Shown here piece after piece: positions 8,807 through 15,549 of a DNA stretch of 48,455 nucleotides. Source of the stretch: Thiotrichales bacterium (lineage in GTDB: Bacteria; Pseudomonadota; Gammaproteobacteria; SZUA-229). The notes beneath the pieces were generated by a model. That model was not told the DNA's origin. It did not search any database and saw only the letters and a program-made list of their open reading frames with translations. Each line of letters opens with the position of its first letter. Within the stretch, counting starts at the first letter, position 1. Position numbers and translations under genes: made by a program. The stretch covers positions 2,111,530-2,159,984 of the forward strand of contig CP070838.1 in assembly GCA_020341835.1 (NCBI GenBank), written 5' to 3'.

Positions 8807-8819
8807 TCATCGAAAATGA

Positions 8820-9815
8820 ATGTCAGTTACCACGACGGGGATAAATCGTAAGACCACCCTGATAATTGCCTGCCTGCTGTTCCTCTCCGCCTGCACAAAT
8901 TCGCATTACAGCAGGCAGGCGATGTCGAATATCGCTGAAAGCCTGCCTCCCGTGGTCGAACTTTCGCAAACGCCTTTCAATCCCCAGACCAGTTATCATT
9001 GTGGTCCGGCTGCGCTATCGACAGTGATGCAATCACACGGCGTTGATATCTCGGTAGAGACACTGACGCCGTACCTGTACATCCCCGAACGCAAAGGCAG
9101 CCTGCAGATCGAAATGGCTGTTGCAGCCCGCCGTTTCGGCATGCTGCCCTATCCGCTCGAGCACGGACTGGCAGACCTGCTCACTGAAATTGCAGCGGGA
9201 AATCCTGTGCTCGTACTGCAAAATCTACGGTTTGAAGGGTGGCCGCAATGGCACTATGCCGTTGTCGTCGGCTACGACATGGAACAACAGGAACTGGTTC
9301 TTCGATCCGGTACGACCGAACGCTGGCTGACCAGCTTTGATAATTTCGAAACCACCTGGAAGCGTGCCGATCGCTGGGCCCTGGTCATCGTACCGGCTGG
9401 CGAAATACCGGCGACCGCCAGTGTTTCAAGCTATCTAGAAACCGTCTACGCCTTTGAAGAAACAGGTATGACCGGGGCCGCGGCCAAAGCCTACCGTGCA
9501 GCTACGCAACAATGGCCCGATGATGCGACCGTCTGGCTGTCGCGCGGTAACCTGGCTTATCAGACCGGACAGACAGCGGAAGCGGTCAGCATGTTCACTC
9601 GAGCGGCAAGCCTGGATCCGGATAGCGCTGTCATCTGGAACAATCTGGCCTACGCACTGCATAGATACGGTTGTGCGGAGCAGGCGGTACAATCGCTGCA
9701 ATGCGCCAGGCGGCTGTCACCCGATGATGAGAATATTCGTCACTCCGAGCGAGAGATAGAACATATGGCCTTGCATCCACAGGCGGGAAACTGCCCAGAG
9801 ATTACCTGCGACTAG
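8820..9815 (+). CDS. PA2778-type C39-like cysteine peptidase lipoprotein with TPR repeats
   Basis: This 331-residue protein has a lipobox LSAC at Cys25. A papain-like C39 domain follows, with the catalytic Cys61 in YHCGPAAL and His145 in WHYAVVVGYD. The C-terminal part (about 200-300) contains tetratricopeptide repeats (DDATVWLSRGNLAYQTGQ, DSAVIWNNLAYALHRYG). C39 peptidases normally cut double-glycine leaders of bacteriocins inside ABC exporters; here there is no transporter domain, and the enzyme is predicted to be lipid-anchored outside the inner membrane. Substrate unknown. It is co-transcribed with the PA2779-type gene. A second ATG at 8816 is out of frame, so 8820 is the start. Confidence 0.82.
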   Translation: MSVTTTGINRKTTLIIACLLFLSACTNSHYSRQAMSNIAESLPPVVELSQTPFNPQTSYHCGPAALSTVMQSHGVDISVETLTPYLYIPERKGSLQIEMAVAARRFGMLPYPLEHGLADLLTEIAAGNPVLVLQNLRFEGWPQWHYAVVVGYDMEQQELVLRSGTTERWLTSFDNFETTWKRADRWALVIVPAGEIPATASVSSYLETVYAFEETGMTGAAAKAYRAATQQWPDDATVWLSRGNLAYQTGQTAEAVSMFTRAASLDPDSAVIWNNLAYALHRYGCAEQAVQSLQCARRLSPDDENIRHSEREIEHMALHPQAGNCPEITCD

Positions 9816-9884
9816 AACGGCGGTCATATAATCAGCAAGACTTTTCAGTTTCTCCACGATTTTTCTCCGGTGTTATTCCTGGGG

Positions 9885-9929
9885 AAAAAAATGGGGCCGG
9901 CAGCAATAAACAGCATTACCACCAGCCCC
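9885..9929 (-). terminator. Rho-independent terminator for the 78-aa gene
   Basis: On the minus strand, the arms GGGGCTGG and CCGGCCCC pair over 8 bp with one G-T wobble, enclosing a 21-nt loop. A run of seven T follows immediately (9885-9891 read in complement). It lies just past the stop of the leftward gene at 9961-10197. Confidence 0.62.
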
Positions 9930-9960
9930 GTCACACACCCAGCGTGAAACAGGTTTGAAA

Positions 9961-10197
9961 CTAACCTGAAGGTTTTAACCTGTATATCTCGTAATCAAAG
10001 CCATACTCGGTTTTGCCCACATAGGCATCCGTGAAACCGTCGTAATCCCATTTGATATCCTCCGGTTTCACTGGTGTTACTGTCACCTGGCCACACAACG
10101 ACCGGTAACAGGCCTCCATGGCCAATGTTGATGTCACGTAGAAGGACCTGTGCAACTCCGGATCACCAATACCTGGCCAGACCTGAATTACGTACAT
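9961..10197 (-). CDS. Uncharacterised 78-residue protein
   Basis: I do not recognise this protein. It is a plausible real gene because an ideal AGGAGG ribosome binding site lies 5 bases before its ATG and a T-tailed hairpin follows its stop. The protein has no signal peptide or membrane helix. It is rich in aromatic residues (ten Tyr, two Trp) and contains two Cys (30 and 35) in ACYRSLCGQ. The composition suggests a small soluble alpha/beta domain. It stands alone: the upstream gap holds a nested repeat and the downstream neighbours are on the other strand. Confidence 0.65.
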   Translation of the reverse strand: MYVIQVWPGIGDPELHRSFYVTSTLAMEACYRSLCGQVTVTPVKPEDIKWDYDGFTDAYVGKTEYGFDYEIYRLKPSG

Positions 10198-10318
10198 CGC
10201 AATCCTCCTGTTTCAACATTGAACGATTGTTAATTTAGTCGCAGACAGAATTTATAGCTTGACCGGATACGCCAATCATTTGACAGCGAAACTGGCGGGC
10301 GGGACTGTGAAACCGGTT

Positions 10319-10512
10319 CTCTCGCCAAGGCGCAAAGCTCGCAAAGGCAGGTTTTCTTTATTCGCTTCAGACAAAAAGTTTCCTTGCGGCCCCTGCGCTC
10401 TCTGCGAGAGCAAAAAATCTTCCTTGTCTCTCACAGAGAGCGCAGAGTTCGCCGAGGTTATACTTGCAAACAGTCTACAAAGTACCTGGCGAGCTTTGCG
10501 CCTTGGCGAGAG
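10319..10512. repeat. Nested inverted repeat block 1
   Basis: The gap 10198-10611 has no gene that I can support. It holds an outer inverted repeat whose 24-nt arms are identical (10319-10342 and 10489-10512, containing CCAAGGCGCAAAG). Nested inside is a second inverted repeat with 18-nt arms differing at one position (10393-10410 and 10428-10445, containing GCGCTCTCTG) and a 17-nt loop. Short frames across it on both strands are products of the symmetry. The core AAGGCGCAAAG also occurs in the outer arms of block 2 (13308-13678). It is a dispersed, palindromic non-coding element; the class is not identified with certainty. Confidence 0.85.
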
Positions 10513-10611
10513 AAAAAAAGACCGGACAACCGTCACGCACATTTTTGAGGCGGCAGAGTCTGACTGAAGATGAGCCAGAGCCCCGGTGCTCTCGGTGGTT
10601 CATGCCGGGAT

Positions 10612-11385
10612 TCATTCCCTCAGAAATCCGCTCAATCCGCGTTTGGAGTCCTGCGCCAACCAATCGCGCAGGTGCTGGATTTCCTCGGTATTTTCGAATT
10701 CGTTCAGCAGCCGGTCACCCTCACGGACTGCGCGGTACGCCTGCTCCAGTACGCGATAGCGACTACCCGTGATACCGGCTCGGCGTAAACCGACAGTATT
10801 CAGACGGTAATGTCGGGGCGGTGCGCCGGCAATCATCGTAAACGGCAGCACATCCTTTCTGATGGCGATAAACCCGGCAACCATGGTGTTGCGGCCAATG
10901 CGGCAAAACTGGTGAGCAACAACACTACCGCCAATGACCGCGTTGTTTCCGATCTCGACATGACCGCCAATTGCCGTGTTAATGGTAAGAATGACGCCAT
11001 CACCGAGCGAACAGTCGTGTCCAATGTGGGTGTTAACCATCAGGTAGCAGTTCGACCCAAGCCGGGTCGATGCATTCGGGGCAGTGGCCCGATGAATACT
11101 CACTGCTTCACGAAGGGTATTGTTATCCCCGATCTCGACCCAGGTTTCTGTGGCCGGGTCAAAACTGATATCCTGCGGCAGGTCACCGAGCACAGCGTGG
11201 GCGTGCACCCGGTTATCGCTACCCATGCGCACATAATCATGTATTACCACGTGCGGCCCAACGTGGGTATTGCTGCCGATTTCGACGTGATCATGAATGA
11301 TTGCATAGGGCCCTATCACGCAGCCGTCGGCAATCACTGCATTCGGGGAAACAACAGCTGTGGGATGAATATCGGCTTTTGTCAT
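10612..11385 (-). CDS. LpxA-like acyltransferase paralogue, outside the lpx operon
   Basis: This left-handed beta-helix protein of 257 residues is built of hexapeptide repeats, with a helical C-terminal domain, and aligns by eye over its whole length with LpxA. The catalytic pair His120 and His123 lies in THIGHDC; in LpxA the second of these is the general base that acylates the 3-hydroxyl of UDP-GlcNAc. IHRAT replaces the usual IHRGT, and the turn GDLPQDISF replaces the GEDPQDLKY of the canonical copy. The canonical lpxA is at 20262-21032, so this copy probably uses a different sugar nucleotide or acyl chain. ATG 11385 (TTATGACAAAA context) gives the normal family length. An upstream in-frame extension to 11448 is unlikely. 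Confidence 0.84.
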   Translation of the reverse strand: MTKADIHPTAVVSPNAVIADGCVIGPYAIIHDHVEIGSNTHVGPHVVIHDYVRMGSDNRVHAHAVLGDLPQDISFDPATETWVEIGDNNTLREAVSIHRATAPNASTRLGSNCYLMVNTHIGHDCSLGDGVILTINTAIGGHVEIGNNAVIGGSVVAHQFCRIGRNTMVAGFIAIRKDVLPFTMIAGAPPRHYRLNTVGLRRAGITGSRYRVLEQAYRAVREGDRLLNEFENTEEIQHLRDWLAQDSKRGLSGFLRE

Positions 11386-11549
11386 AACACTCAGCGTGCC
11401 GGCACGAGACGGGTAAAACCCGCGAAAAATCGCGGTATTCTCCAGCACGCACGCGTTTAATACCTGGTTAATTACGGGAATTATCGGGCGCTCATCTTGT
11501 CATATTTTTGGTAGAATCCCTACTAGTTTCAGACTCACACGAGGTTGTT

Positions 11550-11927
11550 ATGTCAGATATCCAGTTCAACAATCAGTTAACCGACCAGATCAATGTCTCC
11601 GAGGAAGCAGCCCGGCAGTTGCTGGCGCTGACCGAGAACGAGGAAGGTGTAAACGGCGTGCGCATTTTTGTCTCGGGCGGCGGCTGTGGCGGCATGAGCT
11701 ACGGCATGACATTTGTCGACCAGCCCAACGAATATGACTGCGTGCTCGAGCGGGATGGTCTCAAGGTCTATGTTGACGCGGTTGCGCTCAGCTACCTCGA
11801 GGGCGTGGAGGTCGACTATCAGACTCAGGGCGCCAATGCGAGCTTCGTGTTCAAGAATGTGTTTGCCAAAACCGGCGGTTCCGGCACCTGTGGTGCGTGC
11901 GGTGCTGCAGGCGGTGGTTGCGGATAA
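11550..11927 (+). CDS. A-type Fe-S cluster carrier (ErpA/IscA family)
   Basis: This 125-residue protein has the HesB/IscA fold. It delivers [4Fe-4S] or [2Fe-2S] clusters to apo-enzymes in the cytosol. Cys46 lies in the conserved SGGGCGGMSYG stretch. The usual C-terminal C-G-C pair is replaced by a Gly-rich tail with Cys114, Cys117 and Cys124 (TCGACGAAGGGCG). ATG 11550 is chosen because a GAGG ribosome binding site precedes it and it fits family length; the longer frame from 11508 is not supported. It is a single gene, divergent from the LpxA paralogue. ErpA is more likely than IscA because no isc genes are near, but the symbol is left open. Confidence 0.85.
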   Translation: MSDIQFNNQLTDQINVSEEAARQLLALTENEEGVNGVRIFVSGGGCGGMSYGMTFVDQPNEYDCVLERDGLKVYVDAVALSYLEGVEVDYQTQGANASFVFKNVFAKTGGSGTCGACGAAGGGCG

Positions 11928-11989
11928 ACCCGGCCCCAGCCGGCTGAGGCTGTATCTCAAAGCAGCGATCGCGCTCAACAGGGTGACGA

Positions 11990-13294
11990 TTGCTGCCTGA
12001 CTGCAGCGTCCAGCCAGCCGGACGCTGGCGCCATCGTGAAAGAAACCGAACCATCAGCAAACGACTTCTCCTAATCTCCCAGCCCAACAGCTACCGAATA
12101 GCACCCTACCTGACTGCTGCCCGGCAGATGGGGCTGGAGATCCTGATCGGATCGAGGGGCGAACATTCACTCGCAACCGAGGTCAACCAGGGCCTGCACA
12201 TTGATCTGGACGACCATGATGCCGCGCTTGACACCATTCTCGAAGAAGCCGCTGTCAGACCGTTTGCCGGCATTATCGGCAGCGATGACAGTACCGTAGA
12301 ACTGGCAGCACGCGCCGCCCGAAAGCTCGGCCTGCCGCACAATCCACCCGAAGCTGCACGCCTGACACGCAGGAAGGACCTGGCACGGGCTCATCTGATG
12401 CTCGCTGGATGCCCGGTGCCGATCCACTGCCTGATTGATATCAGCAAACCGCTACATGCCCAGATGTCCGGACTGCCGTGGCCGTGCGTGATCAAGCCGG
12501 TGAATATGTCGGCTAGCCGCGGTGTCATACGGGTTAACAATGAGCAGGAGTTCATCGATGCCTGCGAGCGCTTGAGCCACATTATCAGCGAGTCACTCGA
12601 CGAATTTGAACGCAGCCACGTCCTCGTTGAAGACTATATTGAAGGTATCGAAATCGCCTATGAAGGCTATCTCCACAATGGCGAGCTGCATTCGCTGGCG
12701 GTTTTCGACAAACCCGATCCGATGGTCGGACCGTATTTCGAGGAAACCATCTACGTCACGCCCTCACGGCTCGATGCCGATACCCTGACGATTATCGAAC
12801 AACGCGTACAGCAGGCCTGTACCGCATTCGGCCTGAGAACCGGCCCCATCCATGCTGAATTACGGGTTAACCCGACCGATGCCTGGATCCTGGAAGTCGC
12901 CTCGCGCACCATCGGCGGGGACTGTGCTCGCACCCTCGACAGCGGCACCGAAAAAAGCCTCGAGCAGTTGACCGTGTCGCTCGCAATCGGCGATCCGATC
13001 GCACCCGCCGCTATCAGTCAGAGTCGCGGAGTGATGATGATTCCGATCCGGCAGGCCGGGCTGCTGAGACGCGTTGAAGGCATCCTCAGCGCTCAAAAGA
13101 TCGCGCATATCGAAAAAATAGATATCGTCATCAGCGAAGGCCATGAACTGATTCCCCTGCCGGAGGGCAATCAGTACCTGGGCTTTATATTCGCCCAGGC
13201 TGACTCACCCGAGCGCGTCACGGACGCACTCAGGGCGGCACATGAACAGTTGAATATCGTCACCGCACCGGTTTTCAAGCTGGAAAGGGCGTAA
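11990..13294 (+). CDS. ATP-grasp domain enzyme, substrate unknown
   Basis: This carboxylate-amine ligase-like protein has up to 434 residues. The N-terminal Rossmann-like part contains RLLLISQPNSYR. The ATP-grasp domain contains WPCVIKPVNMSASRGV (glycine-rich loop) and ends with WILEVASRTIGGDCAR, the metal/ATP-binding segment. A C-terminal domain of about 100 residues follows. ATP-grasp enzymes join a carboxylate to an amine or thiol through an acyl phosphate. The start is uncertain: the only in-frame candidates before the domain are TTG 11990 and CTG 11993, and a perfect 8-bp hairpin (12004-12011 / 12020-12027) lies between them and the domain. The true start may be non-standard or lie near 12050. 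It lies 62 bp behind the Fe-S carrier gene on the same strand. Confidence 0.82.
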   Translation: MLPDCSVQPAGRWRHRERNRTISKRLLLISQPNSYRIAPYLTAARQMGLEILIGSRGEHSLATEVNQGLHIDLDDHDAALDTILEEAAVRPFAGIIGSDDSTVELAARAARKLGLPHNPPEAARLTRRKDLARAHLMLAGCPVPIHCLIDISKPLHAQMSGLPWPCVIKPVNMSASRGVIRVNNEQEFIDACERLSHIISESLDEFERSHVLVEDYIEGIEIAYEGYLHNGELHSLAVFDKPDPMVGPYFEETIYVTPSRLDADTLTIIEQRVQQACTAFGLRTGPIHAELRVNPTDAWILEVASRTIGGDCARTLDSGTEKSLEQLTVSLAIGDPIAPAAISQSRGVMMIPIRQAGLLRRVEGILSAQKIAHIEKIDIVISEGHELIPLPEGNQYLGFIFAQADSPERVTDALRAAHEQLNIVTAPVFKLERA

Positions 13295-13370
13295 GGTGTT
13301 TTCTGACCACAAAGGCGCAAAGGACGCAAAGTAATTATCAGTACTGTTGACACGCAGGGTGATTGCTTGA

Positions 13371-13615
13371 GAGTGGCTTTAGCCATGAATCGGGCCTGAT
13401 GGCGCAGTTTCAGGCTAATTAGTCCACAGATGAACGCAGATTAACACGGATGCGGGCTAACGCTGTCCTGGTCTGATGAAACAAAGATGTGCACAAAGTT
13501 CCAAACAACTTATAACATCGGTGTTTATCGGTGTTTATCTGCGTTCATCTGTGGACTTGATTACAGCAGAGGATAGAGACCATCAAGTAAGTGCAATTCG
13601 CGGCTAAAGCCGCTC
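13371..13615. repeat. REP-like inverted pair inside block 2 (B/B')
   Basis: The sequence at 13371-13390 (core GGCTTTAGCC) is matched in reverse complement at 13596-13615 (core GGCTAAAGCC) at 17 of 20 positions. Each unit is itself a small dyad. The right copy reads ATTCGCGG..CCGCTCCTAC, which looks like the REP elements of Pseudomonas putida and relatives. Two REPs in inverted orientation form a REPIN, normally moved by a RAYT transposase; no such gene is in the window. Confidence 0.78.
13422..13556. repeat. Innermost inverted repeat of block 2 (C/C') with 10-bp duplication
   Basis: The 30-nt arm at 13422-13451 (CACAGATGAACGCAGAT core) is matched in reverse complement at 13527-13556 at 28 of 30 positions. 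Beside the right arm the decamer ATCGGTGTTT is tandemly duplicated (13517-13526 and 13527-13536). The 75-nt interior shows no further structure that I can see. Confidence 0.88.
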
Positions 13616-13703
13616 CTACGAGAACCTTTCGATTACCCTTAACAACAAAAAATTCTCTGCGTCCTTTGCGCCTTTGTGTTGAAAACCCGTATCCAACGGA
13701 ACG

Positions 13704-13985
13704 CTATTTCTTGCCGCCCGCCTGGAAGCCCGCCGGGGCCTGACCGTAGTCGCCTTCATCGAAAAAGAAGCCGGCCATGTGCTTTTCGATCAGTTCGATG
13801 TTCTTCGGATCAGCGGTGTTCAGTCCGTTTTCGTTTATGATGGTTGTCAGGCGTTCAAGCCACTGTTGCCAGCCCTCTTTGGATACATTCTCGTAGATGC
13901 GGACACCCAGCGATCCCGGGTGGGGCGGTTTGTCCAGCCCCTCGGCTTCTGTTTTCAGTACGACACACTGAACCATTCTCGTCAT
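13704..13985 (-). CDS. yggX: Fe(2+)-trafficking / oxidative damage protection protein YggX
   Basis: This 93-residue small cytosolic protein matches YggX throughout: the MVQCVVL start with the conserved Cys7, PGSLGVRIYENVSKEGWQQW in the middle and IELIEKHMAGFFF near the C-terminus. Family members protect Fe-S enzymes against superoxide and are thought to move ferrous iron, although the direct biochemical role is debated. It is the last gene of a leftward set, 13 bp behind the radical SAM gene, so expression is probably linked. Start ATG 13985; a second ATG three codons in is possible. Many genomes place it beside mutY, which is absent here. Confidence 0.93.
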   Translation of the reverse strand: MTRMVQCVVLKTEAEGLDKPPHPGSLGVRIYENVSKEGWQQWLERLTTIINENGLNTADPKNIELIEKHMAGFFFDEGDYGQAPAGFQAGGKK

Positions 13986-13998
13986 GACAACCTCAATA

Positions 13999-15066
13999 TC
14001 ACAAATTTGATTTCGCTTCGTATTTCTTCAGCAAGATGCCCTCTTCACCGCAGCAACTCGCAGAACATTTCTTTACCTGGTGTATTTCCTCCGCATCCGC
14101 TTTGAGATAGAACTCCAGCGGGCGGTTTTCTTTGGCGCAATCACAGCCTTTGTCATTATACACGTAAACATGCTTCAGGCCTGCACGCCTGCCCTCACGC
14201 TGTGCCGCAAACAGGGCCTCGTCCGGCGTCGGCGGAACATCCATGAGCTGATATGCCGGGAAGAACTTGGTGATATGCCAGGGACTGTCGGCACCAAGAT
14301 TCTCCCGCACCCAGTTCGCAATCGCGTAATGCTCATCGGGATCGTCGTTCTTACCGGGGATGACATTTGTTCGCGTTTCGACATGTATTCCCAGGTCATG
14401 TGCGGTCCTGATCGCGTGCAGCACCTGTTCGACCGTAGCCGGGCGGCAGATTTCACGGTAAAAATCATCGCGCATGCTTTTGATATCCGAACACAGCACA
14501 TCGAGATGCGGCGCCATCAGTTCCAGTGCCTCGTCGGTAACAAAACTGTTGGATACATAGACCGTGTAAAGCCCGGCCTGATGGGCCAGCTTGCAGACGT
14601 CGAGGACGTATTCCAGCCATACCGCCGGCTCGGAATAGGTAAAGGCAATACCCTCGACACCGGCGCGCACAGCGCTGTCAATCAGGTTCTCAGGCGTGAT
14701 CCAGGCCTCGGTCGACTCTCCCCGGGCAAGATCATCCAGCGCCTTGACACCCCAGGAAATCTCCAGGTTGTGGCAGCCGCCGCAGCGGAAACTGCAGCCG
14801 TAGCTGCCCACCGACATGACCCGGGTCCCAGGGCGGTAATGCCTGACCGGTTTGTCTTCGATCGGATCGATATCGATCGATGACAGGATGCCGTACGACA
14901 GGTTGTACAGGGTGCCGTTGCGATTGACGTGAGCCTGGCAGAATCCGCGCTGGCCGTGACCGATCTTGCAGCGCCACAGGCACAGGTGACAACGCGTGGT
15001 GCCGTTGTCCATCTTCTCCTGCAGCCGGGTTTCGACCAGCCGGTAATCCTGTAATTGCTCAGCCAT
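13999..15066 (-). CDS. AmmeMemoRadiSam-type radical SAM enzyme
   Basis: This 355-residue protein is a PflA-related radical SAM enzyme. The N-terminal Cys motif (Cys26, Cys29, Cys33, Cys43 in CHLCLWRC and RGFC) precedes the SAM-cleaving [4Fe-4S] motif CX3CX2C at Cys91, Cys95 and Cys98 (YGCSFRCGGCHN). The barrel continues to about residue 300. This arrangement is typical of the radical SAM member of the AmmeMemoRadiSam system, normally encoded with AMMECR1 and Memo proteins; neither is in the window. The C-terminus has a further Cys cluster (KGCDC and KKCSASCCGEEG) that could bind metal. The substrate is unknown in the whole family. It lies 6 bp behind the DsrE-like gene. Confidence 0.86.
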   Translation of the reverse strand: MAEQLQDYRLVETRLQEKMDNGTTRCHLCLWRCKIGHGQRGFCQAHVNRNGTLYNLSYGILSSIDIDPIEDKPVRHYRPGTRVMSVGSYGCSFRCGGCHNLEISWGVKALDDLARGESTEAWITPENLIDSAVRAGVEGIAFTYSEPAVWLEYVLDVCKLAHQAGLYTVYVSNSFVTDEALELMAPHLDVLCSDIKSMRDDFYREICRPATVEQVLHAIRTAHDLGIHVETRTNVIPGKNDDPDEHYAIANWVRENLGADSPWHITKFFPAYQLMDVPPTPDEALFAAQREGRRAGLKHVYVYNDKGCDCAKENRPLEFYLKADAEEIHQVKKCSASCCGEEGILLKKYEAKSNL

Positions 15067-15072
15067 GGTTCG

Positions 15073-15411
15073 CTATAAGGTTATCACCTGGTCCGGCATG
15101 TTACCGGACAAAGCGCCGTAAAGATTCGGGAAACACCCGATGGTAGCGCCATCCACAAGCATATCATCAATCTCGCGTTCGTAGGCGCATTTGTCACAGG
15201 CCATCAACAGCATGCCCTGTTCCCTGGCGACCCTGGCCAGTCGTTCGCCTAACGGATTACCCTGTTGCAGTACATAGGTATTATCTTCGAAAAAGAACAT
15301 GCCCACGACTTCTACGCCATGTGCCCTGTCTTCGAGTTGTGGGAGAATCATCTGTCCCAGTTTGTAGGAAACCGAATGGCCCTGTGTCGAAAATATATAA
15401 GCAACTTTCAT
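15073..15411 (-). CDS. DsrE-like family protein with CxxC motif
   Basis: This 112-residue protein has the DsrE/TusD-like fold signature: a beta-strand start KVAYIFSTQGHS, a central VEVVGMFFFEDNTYVL and a Cys-bearing loop. It has Cys72 and Cys75 (ACDKCAYER) and Cys93 (GCFPN). DsrE-type proteins carry persulfide sulfur between enzymes in the cytosol; the CxxC pair here differs from the single active Cys of TusD and could serve sulfur, selenium or redox chemistry. A GGGGAAATGAG stretch with a good ribosome binding site precedes ATG 15411. It opens a three-gene unit with the radical SAM enzyme and YggX. No dsr or tus partners are visible. Confidence 0.75.
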   Translation of the reverse strand: MKVAYIFSTQGHSVSYKLGQMILPQLEDRAHGVEVVGMFFFEDNTYVLQQGNPLGERLARVAREQGMLLMACDKCAYEREIDDMLVDGATIGCFPNLYGALSGNMPDQVITL

Positions 15412-15549
15412 CTCATTTCCCCTGGTGGTCTGCTCGGTTAGATAACGCTGTGGAACTCAATCCAACAGCTTTTTTCAAAATCATCACCGGATCCTTTTCA
15501 CGGGTGTTGCGAAAACCGCGCGGTTCATACCCTGAACCGCCTCGCTCGC

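Larger units (their letters stand above)
13308..13678. repeat. Nested inverted repeat block 2, outer arms (A/A')
   Basis: The gap 13295-13703 between two convergent genes has no gene. Its outermost symmetry is a 24-nt arm (13308-13331, containing AAAGGCGCAAAGGACGC) repeated in reverse complement at 13655-13678 with one mismatch. The core AAGGCGCAAAG is shared with block 1. Arms B/B' and C/C' lie inside in the same nested order, so the whole 370 bp could fold as one long interrupted hairpin. Confidence 0.9.

Noticed and set aside
10259..10567. Open frames on both strands across nested repeat block 1
   Set aside because: They mirror each other because the DNA is palindromic, have no ribosome binding site and show no protein family pattern.
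10810..11460. 216-codon frame opposite the LpxA paralogue
   Set aside because: It is fully antisense to a clear hexapeptide-repeat gene and its protein has no recognisable domain.
11497..11517. TTGTCA and TAGAAT as promoter of the Fe-S carrier gene
   Set aside because: The boxes are only 9 bp apart, too close for a sigma-70 promoter.
13308..13678. Repeats in block 2 as a CRISPR array
   Set aside because: The units are inverted pairs of three different sequences, not direct repeats with regular spacers, and no cas genes are present.
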